Below are positions 8,912-17,179 of a stretch of 64,000 nt of DNA, one piece after another (within the stretch, counting starts at the first letter, position 1; each line of letters starts with the position of its first letter). Source of the DNA: Arthrobacter sp. 131MFCol6.1. GTDB lineage: Bacteria > Actinomycetota > Actinomycetes > Actinomycetales > Micrococcaceae. The notes under the pieces are model-generated. The model did no database searches. It saw only the letters and a program-made list of their open reading frames with translations, and was not told the origin of the DNA. Location: NCBI RefSeq assembly GCF_000374925.1, contig NZ_KB895541.1, forward strand, positions 1,242,122 to 1,306,121, read 5' to 3'. Made by a program: the position numbers and the translations under genes.

Positions 8912-9676
8912 GTGCTAATTCTGCTGCCGCCCTCCGAGGGCAAGACTCCCGCGACCGGCGGGGACGCCGCCGACTGGACCGCGTTGAGCTTTCCCGCCCT
9001 CAACAGCTCCCGCGCCAAGGTCCTGGAGGCGCTCGGTACTGTCAGCGCGCACGAGGACGCCCTGGCGTTGCTGGGCGTCGGCGCTTCCCTGAGTGCCGAC
9101 GTCGAACGCAACACACGGCTGCACGCAGAACCTGCCGCCCCGGCCCACCAGGTGTATTCCGGGGTGCTCTTTGACGCCCTCGGCTACAACTCGCTGACCC
9201 CGACGCAGCGAAAGAGGGCCGACGAATCGGTGCTGGTGGTCTCCGCCCTGTGGGGCGCCATCCGCTTCGCGGACCGTGTGCCCGCCTACCGGCTGTCGAT
9301 GGGGACCTCGCTGCCCGACGTCGGACGGCTCGCCTCCTTCTGGAAGCCGCAACTGGGCGACGCGCTGGCCGCGGCCGCCGCGGGCCAGCTGCTGGTGGAC
9401 TGCCGGTCCAGCACCTATGCCGCGGCCTGGACTCCCCCGCCGGAACAGACGGTGGCCGTGAACGTCTTCACCGAGACCGCCGGCGTGCGCAAGGTGGTCA
9501 GCCACTTTGCCAAGCACACCCGGGGCGAGCTGGCACGCCATTTGCTCAGCCGCCGGGGCAAGGCCCCCCAAACCCCCGCACAGCTGCAGAAGGCGGCGGC
9601 GGAGAAATGGGTTGCCGAACTTGTTGCGGGCACGGCCCGGAAGCCGCACACCCTGAACATCATCCTGCCGGGCTAG
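8912..9676 (+). CDS. yaaA: YaaA family peroxide-stress protein
   Basis: A 254-residue member of the YaaA/UPF0246 family. It starts at a GTG with the family opening LILLPPSEGKTP. It keeps VYSGVLFDALGY, a central ALWGAIRFADRVPAYRLSMG block, VDCRSSTYAA, and a basic region VVSHFAKHTRGELARHLL. In E. coli the family lowers free iron and DNA damage under hydrogen peroxide, and it has a DNA-binding fold. Family length is about 250-260 residues, so this copy is complete. It is 72 bp after the frameshifted esterase and convergent with the zinc-ribbon gene, with only a few bases between the two stops. Confidence 0.92.
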   Translation: MLILLPPSEGKTPATGGDAADWTALSFPALNSSRAKVLEALGTVSAHEDALALLGVGASLSADVERNTRLHAEPAAPAHQVYSGVLFDALGYNSLTPTQRKRADESVLVVSALWGAIRFADRVPAYRLSMGTSLPDVGRLASFWKPQLGDALAAAAAGQLLVDCRSSTYAAAWTPPPEQTVAVNVFTETAGVRKVVSHFAKHTRGELARHLLSRRGKAPQTPAQLQKAAAEKWVAELVAGTARKPHTLNIILPG

Positions 9677-9683
9677 GAACTGC

Positions 9684-10421
9684 TCAGGCCCAGTCGGCCG
9701 AGCGGACCAGGATGCAGCCGGAGTCGGGGCAGAACACGATGTCGTCCTCGGCCGCGGCCTTGATCTCGGCCAGGTCGCCCGGGCTCAGGTGCATGCCGGA
9801 GCCCTCCGAGGTGCCGTGGAAGAGCCGGGCGGCGCCGACGCCACGCTTGGCGAGGGTCTTCTCGTAGACGGCGAGCATTCCGGCGTCGAGTCCGGCGGCG
9901 AACTCGGCACGCTGCCCGCGCACCACCGTGGCTTCGGCGGCGATCTCGGCCAGCTGCTCGTCCAGCTCGGCACGGATGGAGCCGAAGGAGCCCTGGATGT
10001 CGTCCACGATCTGCTGCTGGGCCGCCTGGCGGGCGCGGAGCGAGTCGAGCCGTTCGAGGACTTCGAGCTCGACGTCCTCGAGGTCCGAGCGGCGCTTGTT
10101 CAGGGAGACGAGGTCCCGCTGCAGGGCGACGAGGTCCTTGGACAGCCCCGTGCCGCTGTTGAGCCTGGCCTCGTCGCGTTCGATCCGGGAGGCAACCTGC
10201 TCGACGTCGGCCTCTGAGCGCTTGAGTTCCAGTTCAGCGTCGTGGACGGCCACCTTGGCGGCACCGAGCTCACCGTTGGCCACGCTGAGGGCGGCTTCCA
10301 GGTCCGTGATGCGGGAATCGCTTTCAAGGCTTCGCCGGCGGTTGGACAAGGACTTGAGCTTGGCATCGAGTCCCTGCAATTCGAGCAACTTCAACTGTTC
10401 CGCCGGTGCTGCCTTGGCCAC
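9684..10421 (-). CDS. coiled-coil protein with degenerate zinc ribbon (DUF164/CT398 type)
   Basis: A 245-residue protein. Residues about 10-165 form a long antiparallel coiled coil (LKLLELQGLDAKLKSLSNRR, later LVALQRDLVSLNKRRSDLED). The carboxy end matches the C4 zinc ribbon of this family, but most ligands are gone. The first cysteine knuckle is replaced by FHGTSEGSGM, and the second reads FCPDSGCILV. It therefore probably binds no zinc or binds it differently. The family is encoded next to Nif3-like proteins in many actinobacteria, as here: the Nif3 gene is 123 bp upstream on the same strand. The function is unproven; nucleic-acid or flagellar/secretory scaffold roles have been suggested for relatives. 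Confidence 0.85.
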   Translation of the reverse strand: MAKAAPAEQLKLLELQGLDAKLKSLSNRRRSLESDSRITDLEAALSVANGELGAAKVAVHDAELELKRSEADVEQVASRIERDEARLNSGTGLSKDLVALQRDLVSLNKRRSDLEDVELEVLERLDSLRARQAAQQQIVDDIQGSFGSIRAELDEQLAEIAAEATVVRGQRAEFAAGLDAGMLAVYEKTLAKRGVGAARLFHGTSEGSGMHLSPGDLAEIKAAAEDDIVFCPDSGCILVRSADWA

Positions 10422-10544
10422 TATTTACCTCCGCTAAATCCAATCCGGCCGAAGCCGGGCACCGTCCCGGCGCTCCTTAGACTCTAGCGCCTAGCGTACT
10501 CCCCGGCCTCGCTACGCTCACCCGGGGCCCCTCGCACGCCAGGC

Positions 10545-11468
10545 TTAGCCCGGAGTCAGAATGAAGTCCCACGGGTCGCTGTTGGTGGCACTGACCCGGA
10601 TCTCGACGTCGTGGCCCTGGTCGGTGAGCACATTGCCCAGCGCTTCGGCGGCCGCAGGCAGCCACAGCCACTCGCTGGCGAAGTGGGAAACGTCGATCAG
10701 GTACGGCCGGTCGTTGACCGCCGCCTCCCGGGCTTCCGATGCCGGGTGGTGCCGCAGGTCCGCCGTGACGTAGACGTCCGCGTTGCTGGCCCGGACCTCG
10801 CCGAAGAGGGAATCGCCGGCGCCGCCGCAGACAGCCACCCGCCGGATCAGCCCGTCCCGGTCCCCCGAGACCCGGACGCCGCCGGCCACCGAGGGCAGGA
10901 TGCCGTACACGCGGGCCGCGAAATCACCCAGCGTCAGGACCTCTTCAAGGTCGCCGACGCGGCCGATGCCTTCCTCGGGGAGCCCGTTCGCTGCGGGCGT
11001 CAGTGGGGCCACGTTCTGCAGGCCCAGCGCGTCGGCCAGGACGTCGGAAACTCCCCCGACGGCGGAATCACCGTTGGTGTGTACGGTCAGCAGCGCGGTC
11101 CCGGACTCGATGAGGCGGTGCACGGCCTTGCCCTTGGCCGTGTTCGCGGCAACGGACGTCACGCCCTTGAGCAGCAGCGGATGGTGCGTGATGAGCAGCT
11201 CGGCACCGAAGTCGATGGCCTCCTCGATCACGTCAAGGGTCGGATCGACCGCGAACATGACCCGGTGCACCTCGGCGTTCGGGTGGCCGGCCACCAGGCC
11301 CACCTCGTCCCAGTCCTCGGCGAGGGATTCGGGCCAGAGCTCCTCCACTGCCAGCTGGATCAGGCCCAGCGTCGCGGCGCCTGTGGCCTCCCCGGTGCCG
11401 CCATCGCCGTCGACGGCGGCAGCAGGGCGGTCGGATTCCGCTGAAACATCGGTGTTCACAGGTTCCAT
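10545..11468 (-). CDS. Nif3-like dinuclear metal-centre protein
   Basis: A 307-residue Nif3/GTP cyclohydrolase I type 2 family protein, which forms hexamers around dinuclear metal sites. The metal-binding motif LLITHHPLLLKG is at about residues 91-102. DWDEVGLVAGHP precedes it, LLTVHTNGDSAVGGVSDVLA follows, and the carboxy block VYVTADLRHHPASEA with the final DVSHFASEW carries the remaining ligands. The first 30 residues are a poorly conserved acidic extension, so the true start may be further in. Its place upstream of the coiled-coil zinc-ribbon gene is a conserved pairing. The physiological substrate is not known for bacterial members. Confidence 0.9.
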   Translation of the reverse strand: MEPVNTDVSAESDRPAAAVDGDGGTGEATGAATLGLIQLAVEELWPESLAEDWDEVGLVAGHPNAEVHRVMFAVDPTLDVIEEAIDFGAELLITHHPLLLKGVTSVAANTAKGKAVHRLIESGTALLTVHTNGDSAVGGVSDVLADALGLQNVAPLTPAANGLPEEGIGRVGDLEEVLTLGDFAARVYGILPSVAGGVRVSGDRDGLIRRVAVCGGAGDSLFGEVRASNADVYVTADLRHHPASEAREAAVNDRPYLIDVSHFASEWLWLPAAAEALGNVLTDQGHDVEIRVSATNSDPWDFILTPG

Positions 11469-11567
11469 ACCCCCATTTTTACCCTATCCGCGGGCGGCCC
11501 GGTCACTCGTAACACTCTCGTAAGGTGGATGGGGAATCATCGGGGCCCTCGAACCATTGAAGAGATC

Positions 11568-12092
11568 ATGAGAACTTTTGTCCTCGGCGGAGGCTGCTTT
11601 TGGTGCCTCGACGCCGTCTACCAGAAAACCAAGGGTGTCAGCTCGGTCGTATCGGGCTACACCGGAGGCCATGACCGCAGCCCCGACTACTACTCTGTGT
11701 GCTCCGGGACCACAGGCCACGCCGAGGTGGTGGCGGTGACGTTCGACGAGGACATCATTCCCGCCGAGGTCATCCTGGACATGTTCTTCGCCCTCCACGA
11801 CCCCACCACGTTGAACCGGCAGGGCTACGACGTCGGGACCCAGTACCGTTCCTCGATGTTCTACGAGACCACCGAGGAGAAGATCCTGTTCGAGGAGGCG
11901 ATCGAGCGGAACCAGGCCCTGTGGCGGCACCCGATCGTCACCGAGGTCAGCCGGCTGCCGCAGTTTCATGTGGCCGAGGAAATCCACCAGGACTACTTCG
12001 CCAAATACCCGGAGCAGGGCTACTGCCAGGTCATCATTAACCCGAAGCTGGCCAAGGCGAGGAAATATTACTCTGCATGGCTTAATGCTTAG
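11568..12092 (+). CDS. msrA: peptide methionine sulfoxide reductase A
   Basis: A 174-residue MsrA that reduces methionine-S-sulfoxide in proteins and free methionine. The start ATG at 11568 follows GAAGAG. The catalytic motif GGGCFWCLDAVY is at residues 7-18; the first cysteine attacks the sulfoxide and the CFWC arrangement gives a nearby second thiol. Other family blocks are VVSGYTGG, GTTGHAEVV, ALHDPTTLNRQGYDVGTQYRS and EIHQDYFAKYPEQGYCQ. It is followed by a small hairpin (12095-12110) and then cysK; the sulfur-related neighbours may reflect shared need rather than an operon. Confidence 0.97.
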   Translation: MRTFVLGGGCFWCLDAVYQKTKGVSSVVSGYTGGHDRSPDYYSVCSGTTGHAEVVAVTFDEDIIPAEVILDMFFALHDPTTLNRQGYDVGTQYRSSMFYETTEEKILFEEAIERNQALWRHPIVTEVSRLPQFHVAEEIHQDYFAKYPEQGYCQVIINPKLAKARKYYSAWLNA

Positions 12093-12157
12093 CTAGCGCC
12101 TGTAGGCGCTCGTTAGGCTGACCTCAGTCAACCCTCTTCAAAGACAGGCATACATAC

Positions 12158-13093
12158 ATGGCACCGATCTATGACGATGTAACCCAGCTGGTAGGCGGAA
12201 CTCCGCTGGTCCGGCTGAACCGGCTGACCGAAGGCCTTGACGCCACCGTGGCCGTCAAGCTGGAGTTCTACAACCCGGCCAACAGCGTCAAGGACCGGAT
12301 CGGCGTCGCGATTGTTGACGCTGCCGAGAAGTCCGGTGCCCTCAAGCCCGGCGGCACCATCGTCGAAGGCACATCCGGCAACACCGGAATCGCCCTGGCC
12401 ATGGTGGGCGCGGCCCGCGGCTACAAGGTCATCCTGACCATGCCGGAGACCATGTCCACCGAGCGCCGGGTCATGCTGCGCGCGTACGGCGCCGAGATTG
12501 TCCTGACCCCCGGCTCCGAGGGCATGCGCGGCGCCGTGGAGAAGGCCCAGGAGATCGTGGCCAACACGGAGAACTCCATCTGGGCACAGCAGTTCGCCAA
12601 CGAGGCCAACCCGGAGATCCACCGCCGCACCACGGCCGAGGAAGTCTGGGCCGACACCAACGGCAACGTGGACATCTTCGTCGCCGGCGTCGGCACCGGC
12701 GGCACCGTCACCGGCGTCGGACAGGTCCTGAAGGAACGCAAGCCGGAGGTCCAGATCGTCGCCGTCGAGCCGAAGGACTCCGCCATCCTCAACGGCGGCG
12801 CCCCGGGCCCGCACAAGATCCAGGGCCTCGGCGCGAACTTCATTCCCGACATCCTGGACACCAACGTCTACGACGAGGTCATCGACGCCACGCTGGAAGA
12901 TTCCGTCCGGGTGGCGCGCGATCTCGGCATCAAGGAGGGCATCCTGGGCGGCATCTCCTCCGGCGCCATCGTCTGGGCGGCCCTGGAGCTCGCCAAGCGG
13001 CCGGAGAACGCCGGTAAACTCATTGTTGCCGTGGTGTGCGACTTTGGTGAGCGCTACATCTCCACCGTGCTGTACGACGACATCCGCGGCTAA
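12158..13093 (+). CDS. cysK: cysteine synthase A
   Basis: A 311-residue O-acetylserine sulfhydrylase that makes cysteine from O-acetylserine and sulfide. It is PLP-dependent, with the Schiff-base lysine in NSVKDR (Lys45). The substrate loop [11 protein letters not shown] is at about residues 71-81. [12 protein letters not shown] binds the PLP phosphate, and [10 protein letters not shown] is near the carboxy end. The final residues are DDIRG rather than a clear isoleucine terminus, but the CysE-binding site is otherwise intact. Serine acetyltransferase follows after 34 bp, so substrate supply and use are coupled in one operon. Confidence 0.97.
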   Translation: MAPIYDDVTQLVGGTPLVRLNRLTEGLDATVAVKLEFYNPANSVKDRIGVAIVDAAEKSGALKPGGTIVEGTSGNTGIALAMVGAARGYKVILTMPETMSTERRVMLRAYGAEIVLTPGSEGMRGAVEKAQEIVANTENSIWAQQFANEANPEIHRRTTAEEVWADTNGNVDIFVAGVGTGGTVTGVGQVLKERKPEVQIVAVEPKDSAILNGGAPGPHKIQGLGANFIPDILDTNVYDEVIDATLEDSVRVARDLGIKEGILGGISSGAIVWAALELAKRPENAGKLIVAVVCDFGERYISTVLYDDIRG

Positions 13094-13127
13094 GTCCGCT
13101 GACCCACGATTGCCCAGAAAGGTCTTT

Positions 13128-13712
13128 GTGAGCTTCTTCGCAAGACTGAAGGAAGACCTCGACGCCGCCCGGTCCCACGACCCGGCGGCTCGAGGTTCTT
13201 TTGAGAACTTCTTCGCCTATTCCGGCCTGCACGCGATCTGGTTCCACCGCCTGACGCACCGGCTGTGGCAAAACCCCGCCCTGCGCTTCCCGGCGCGGCT
13301 CATCTCCCAGCTCGCCCGGTTCCTGACCGGCATCGAGATCCACCCCGGCGCGACCATCGGCCGGCGCTTCTTCATTGACCATGGCATGGGCGTGGTCATC
13401 GGCGAGACGGCGGAGATCGGCGAGGACGTCATGATCTACCACGGCGTGACCCTCGGCGGCCGCTCGCTCGCCAAGATCAAACGCCACCCCACCATCGAGG
13501 ACCGCGTGGTCATCGGCGCGGGCGCCAAGATCCTGGGCCCCATCACCATCGGCCGGGACAGCGCCGTCGGCGCCAACGCCGTGGTGGTCAAGGACGCCCC
13601 GGCCGAATCAATCGTCACCGGCGTGCCGGCCACCTGGCGGCACCGCGACGCGCAGCGCGAGACCAAGCCCGCCGTCGACCCGGCCGAATACCTGATCGAA
13701 TACCGGATCTAG
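13128..13712 (+). CDS. cysE: serine O-acetyltransferase
   Basis: A 194-residue short-form CysE, the first step of cysteine synthesis, acetylating serine with acetyl-CoA. The GTG at 13128 follows AGAAAGG; the frame extends back into cysK but that stretch is cysK coding on another frame. A short helical amino-terminal part ([19 protein letters not shown]) is followed by a left-handed beta helix of hexapeptide repeats: [39 protein letters not shown] and VTLGG. The His and Asp of the HG and DHG elements are the expected catalytic pair. The tail [10 protein letters not shown] ends in isoleucine, the residue that docks into cysteine synthase. Confidence 0.96.
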   Translation: MSFFARLKEDLDAARSHDPAARGSFENFFAYSGLHAIWFHRLTHRLWQNPALRFPARLISQLARFLTGIEIHPGATIGRRFFIDHGMGVVIGETAEIGEDVMIYHGVTLGGRSLAKIKRHPTIEDRVVIGAGAKILGPITIGRDSAVGANAVVVKDAPAESIVTGVPATWRHRDAQRETKPAVDPAEYLIEYRI

Positions 13713-13759
13713 ACGGACTCCAGAGCGGCTCCTGACGGAATCTAGAGCGGACAAAGGAT

Positions 13760-14602
13760 CTAGGCAGCCCTTCCGGGGAACCGCTTGTAGATGTTCCACA
13801 GGACGGCGTCGAACGCCCGGTCCGGCAGCAGGTGGCGCAGCAGCAGGATCCCGCGGGCGCTGGCACCCACCGGGTACCGGGTCTTGGGCCGCCGGGCGGT
13901 CGCGGCGTGCAGGATTGCTTCGGCCGCGAGCTCGGGCCGCGACGACGTTGCGGGGTTGTCCGTGGTGCCCAGCGCCGCCGCCACCACCTTGGCCTGGGCC
14001 GCGTAGGGGCCGTTCCCGGAGCTGGCCAGCAGCCCCTGCGCCGCAATGGCGCCCCACTCGGACTGCGTCCCGGCCGGCTCGATGATGGCCACATCGATGC
14101 CGTGCGGCTTGAGCTCGATCCGCAGCGAATCGCTCAGGCCTTCCACGGCGAACTTGGTCGCGTGGTACCAGGCGCCCAGCGGCTCGTACATTTTGCCGCC
14201 GATGGATGAGATGTTGATGATCCTGCCCGCGCGTGCGGCCCGCATGGCGGGGATCACGAGCTGCGTCATGCGCGCCAGGCCGAAGACGTTCACGTCGAAC
14301 TGCCGCCGGCCCTCGGCCAGTTCCACCTCCTCGAGCGAACCGTACGTGCCGTAGCCGGCGTTGTTGACCAGGACGTCGATCCGGCCGTGCGCGGCCAGCA
14401 CGTTCCCGACGGCGGCGCTCATCGAGGCCTCATCGGTCACGTCCAGGGCCACCACCTTGACCCCGGATGCCTTCAGCGGTTCCATTAGCTCCACCCGGCG
14501 GGCCCCGGCATAGACGGTGAAACCGGCGGAGGCAAGCTTTTTCGCGGTTTCGAAGCCGATCCCGGTGGAGGCACCGGTGACAAACGCTACGGGCTGGGGC
14601 AT
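13760..14602 (-). CDS. short-chain dehydrogenase/reductase
   Basis: A 280-residue classical SDR. The cofactor motif TGASTGIG is at residues 9-16, NNAG lies near residue 82, and the catalytic set is serine in NISSIGG with YHATK further on. The length, with about 40 residues after the core, resembles the oxidoreductases acting on ketones or steroids, but the substrate is unknown. The start ATG has two tandem copies of AGGAGTTCAGC upstream (within 14603-14637), so there are two candidate ribosome sites, the nearer one in good register. It is convergent with cysE and follows gnd on the same strand. Confidence 0.88.
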   Translation of the reverse strand: MPQPVAFVTGASTGIGFETAKKLASAGFTVYAGARRVELMEPLKASGVKVVALDVTDEASMSAAVGNVLAAHGRIDVLVNNAGYGTYGSLEEVELAEGRRQFDVNVFGLARMTQLVIPAMRAARAGRIINISSIGGKMYEPLGAWYHATKFAVEGLSDSLRIELKPHGIDVAIIEPAGTQSEWGAIAAQGLLASSGNGPYAAQAKVVAAALGTTDNPATSSRPELAAEAILHAATARRPKTRYPVGASARGILLLRHLLPDRAFDAVLWNIYKRFPGRAA

Positions 14603-14647
14603 GGGCTGAACTCCTTGGGCGCTGAACTCCTGGGGCAGGAGCAGCCG

Positions 14648-14698
14648 GAAACACGGACGGCCGGCGCCTCCCAGAGTAACTGGAAAGTGCCGGCCGTC
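14648..14698 (-). terminator. terminator after gnd
   Basis: On the minus strand GACGGCCGGC pairs with GCCGGCCGTC across a 23-base loop and is followed by CGTGTTT. It starts about 20 bp past the gnd stop and separates gnd from the SDR gene. Confidence 0.6.
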
Positions 14699-14717
14699 GC
14701 GTCGGAACCGGGGTGGG

Positions 14718-16154
14718 TCAGTGGGTGTCGACTGCCTCGATCTCGGACTTGTCCTCGCCCCAGAGGGTGTGGAACGTGCCCTCGGCGTCGACGCGGCCGT
14801 AGGTGTGCGCCCCGAAGAGGTCGCGCTGGCCCTGGATGACGGCGGCCGGCAGGCGCTTGCGGCGCAGGCCGTCGTAGTAGGCCAGCGAGGAGGAGAACAC
14901 CGGTACCGGGATGCCGAGCTGCACCGCGGTGGACACCACGCGGCGCCAGGCCGGGAGGACCTCGGCGATCGCCTTGGTGAACGCCGGGGCGAAGAGCAGG
15001 TTGGCCGGCTTCTCCGCGGCGGCGTAGGCCTTGGTGATCTCCTTGAGCAGCTCCGCGCGGATGATGCAGCCGCCGCGCCACAGCGACGCGATTTCATCCA
15101 GCTTCAGGTCCCAGCCGTATTCCTTGGCCGCGGAAGTGAGCATGTCCAGGCCCTGGGCGTAGGAGACCAGCTTGGAGGCGTAGAGCGCCTGGCGGACGTC
15201 CTCGACGAAGCTCTCGGGGACCTCGACGGCGGCCTCGCCGCCGGCCAGCAGCTCCTGGGCCAGCACGCGCTGCTCGGCCTGGGAGGACAGGGCCCGGGCG
15301 AAGACGGACTCGGCGATGCCCGACGTCGGGGAGCCGAGTTCGAGCGCGGAGATGACCGTCCAGCGGCCGGTGCCCTTCTGGCCGGCGGCATCCACCACGA
15401 CGTCGACGAACGGCTTGCCGGTCTTCGCGTCGACGTGGCCGAGGACCTCGGCGGAGATTTCGATCAGGAAGGAAGCGAGGTCGCCCTTGTTCCACTCTTC
15501 GAAGATCTTGGCCTGCTCGGCCGGTTCGATCCCGGCGCCGGAGCGCAGGAGGTCGAAGGCCTCGCCGATGACCTGCATGTCGGCGTATTCGATGCCGTTG
15601 TGGACCATCTTGACGAAGTGGCCGGCGCCGTCGGTGCCGATCCAGGCGCAGCAGGGCTGGCCGTCGACGTGGGCGGCGATCTTTTCCAGCAGCGGGCCGA
15701 GGGCGTCGTAGGACTCCTTGGAACCGCCCGGCATGATCGAGGGGCCGTTGAGGGCGCCTTCCTCGCCACCGGAGACGCCGATGCCGACGAAGTGCAGGTC
15801 CTTCTTGGCGAGCGCAGCCTCGCGGCGGCGGGTGTCCTCGTAGTGCGAGTTGCCGGCGTCGATGATGATGTCGCCCGCTTCCAGCAGCGGCTCGAGCTGC
15901 TCAATCACGGAGTCGACCGGCTTGCCGGCCTTGACCATGATCAGCACGCGGCGCGGCTTCTCCAGCGAATCAACGAGTTCCTGGAGGGTCTCGGTGCGGA
16001 CGAAGTCGCCCTCATCGCCGTACTTGGCGAGCAGGGTGTCTGTCTTTTCCACGGACCGGTTGTGCAGGGCAACGGTGAAGCCGTTCCGGGCCAGGTTGCG
16101 TGCGAGGTTGGCCCCCATCACCGCGAGGCCGGTAACACCGATGTGTGCTGACAT
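14718..16154 (-). CDS. gnd: 6-phosphogluconate dehydrogenase (decarboxylating)
   Basis: A 478-residue enzyme of the oxidative pentose phosphate pathway, converting 6-phosphogluconate to ribulose 5-phosphate, CO2 and NADPH. The cofactor motif GLAVMGANLARN is at the amino terminus (about residues 8-19). The substrate-binding signature is VGIGVSGGEEGALNGPSIMPGG, and the catalytic KMVHNGIEYADMQ follows. The carboxy half is the all-helical dimer domain. Length fits the long, E. coli-like form. ATG at 16154 was preferred over the preceding TTG. A GntR/FadR-type regulator is divergent from it across a 249-bp region, and idonate/gluconate genes are close, so it likely serves gluconate breakdown. Confidence 0.97.
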   Translation of the reverse strand: MSAHIGVTGLAVMGANLARNLARNGFTVALHNRSVEKTDTLLAKYGDEGDFVRTETLQELVDSLEKPRRVLIMVKAGKPVDSVIEQLEPLLEAGDIIIDAGNSHYEDTRRREAALAKKDLHFVGIGVSGGEEGALNGPSIMPGGSKESYDALGPLLEKIAAHVDGQPCCAWIGTDGAGHFVKMVHNGIEYADMQVIGEAFDLLRSGAGIEPAEQAKIFEEWNKGDLASFLIEISAEVLGHVDAKTGKPFVDVVVDAAGQKGTGRWTVISALELGSPTSGIAESVFARALSSQAEQRVLAQELLAGGEAAVEVPESFVEDVRQALYASKLVSYAQGLDMLTSAAKEYGWDLKLDEIASLWRGGCIIRAELLKEITKAYAAAEKPANLLFAPAFTKAIAEVLPAWRRVVSTAVQLGIPVPVFSSSLAYYDGLRRKRLPAAVIQGQRDLFGAHTYGRVDAEGTFHTLWGEDKSEIEAVDTH

Positions 16155-16256
16155 CAAAACTCCAATTCATTTCTGTACACCAGGGATGTACGGCGATTCG
16201 TCTCAGACGTTCATCTAGGACCCGGCAGGTTGCGCCGCGGAGGGCGGAACCCGCTC

Positions 16257-16279
16257 TTAAGGATTGTGGCTGTCCTTAA
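16257..16279. promoter_or_regulatory. inverted repeat in the gnd/regulator intergenic region
   Basis: TTAAGGA and TCCTTAA are separated by nine bases, about 100 bp upstream of gnd and 125 bp upstream of the divergent regulator. It is a plausible operator for the neighbouring FadR-family regulator; there is no direct evidence of binding. Confidence 0.4.
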
Positions 16280-16338
16280 ACCATATGTATTTCCGCGGGC
16301 TGCGGGAAAGCCGCGCCCACGGAGCGGAAAACTGCGCG

Positions 16339-16356
16339 TCATAAACAGTCTATGAT
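16339..16356 (+). promoter_or_regulatory. -10 element with overlapping TCATA/TATGA repeat
   Basis: TATGAT at 16351-16356 fits a -10 box for the regulator gene. It forms the right arm of a short inverted repeat, TCATA-7-TATGA, so a bound protein would cover the promoter, as expected for autorepression. Confidence 0.4.
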
Positions 16357-16403
16357 CACCGGCGTCCGCCCCTCCGGTCAGCCCGGACCAGGCCCACCGC
16401 ATT

Positions 16404-17144
16404 ATGCTTACGACTATGTCAACCAGCCTCCACCACCGTGCCATTGAGCACCTCGGGACCCGGATCGTGGCCGGCGAGCTTCCGCCCGGCCACGTCATGC
16501 TCGCCGAGCACCTTGAGGACGAACTCAAGGTCTCCCGCTCGGTGGTCCGGGAGGCGGTCCGGGTCCTCCAGTCCCTGGGCCTGGTGGAAACCATCAAGCG
16601 CGTCGGCATCCGCGTGCTGCCCTCGAACCGGTGGAACCCCTTCGACCCGCTCGTGATCCGCTGGCGGCTGGCCGGCGAGGGCCGCGGCGCCCAGCTGCGC
16701 TCCCTGGCCGAGCTCCGCACCGCCGTCGAGCCGGTGGCCGCCGAGCTGGCCGCGGCCAACGCCCCCGAGGAGCTCCGCCGCGAACTCGTGGAGATCTCGC
16801 ACGCCATGCGCGACGCCGGACAGGCCGGGGACGTGCCCCGGTTCCTCGAGCTGGACATCCTGTTCCATTCCCTGCTGCTGACCGGCTCCGGCAACGAGAT
16901 GTTCGCCAACATGGTGGGCCAGGTGACCGAGACGCTGACCGGCCGCACCATCCACGGCCTGATGCCGGACCACCCGCGCGAGACCGCGCTGCGGTGGCAC
17001 GTCGAGGTCGCCGAGGCCATCGCCGCCGGGGATGCCGCCGCCGCCCGCGAGGCCTCGAACCGGATCATGCGCGAGACCATCTCGGAGATGGAGCCGAGCT
17101 GGAAGAACCAGCCGCGGGTGTTTGTCCCGGTCGAGCGCCACTAA
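16404..17144 (+). CDS. FadR-subfamily GntR transcriptional regulator
   Basis: A regulator of about 246 residues with an amino-terminal winged helix (residues about 10-75, IVAGELPPGHVMLAEHLED then VSRSVVREAVRVLQSLGLVE). A helical FCD ligand domain follows, with RTAVEPVAAELAAANA, DILFHSLLLTGSGNEMF and HVEVAEAIAAGDAAAAREA, which hold metal/ligand-binding Asp and His residues. Such FCD proteins usually sense sugar acids or other carboxylates. It is divergent from gnd and 36 bp from the end of the convergent idonate dehydrogenase gene, so gluconate or a derivative is a likely effector. The start could instead be the ATG at 16416; neither has a clear ribosome site. Confidence 0.9.
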   Translation: MLTTMSTSLHHRAIEHLGTRIVAGELPPGHVMLAEHLEDELKVSRSVVREAVRVLQSLGLVETIKRVGIRVLPSNRWNPFDPLVIRWRLAGEGRGAQLRSLAELRTAVEPVAAELAAANAPEELRRELVEISHAMRDAGQAGDVPRFLELDILFHSLLLTGSGNEMFANMVGQVTETLTGRTIHGLMPDHPRETALRWHVEVAEAIAAGDAAAAREASNRIMRETISEMEPSWKNQPRVFVPVERH

Positions 17145-17179
17145 GCCACTGGCCGTCCGGGCGCCGGCGGCGGCGCCCC

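Noticed and set aside
8491..9174. Read-through of the esterase frame after the G7 run
   Set aside because: The sequence becomes Arg/Pro/Gly-rich without hydrolase motifs and overlaps yaaA; the real continuation is in the next frame to 8839.
12093..12157. Riboswitch upstream of cysK
   Set aside because: Only 65 bp separate msrA and cysK, with a six-base-pair hairpin; no conserved aptamer sequence is present.
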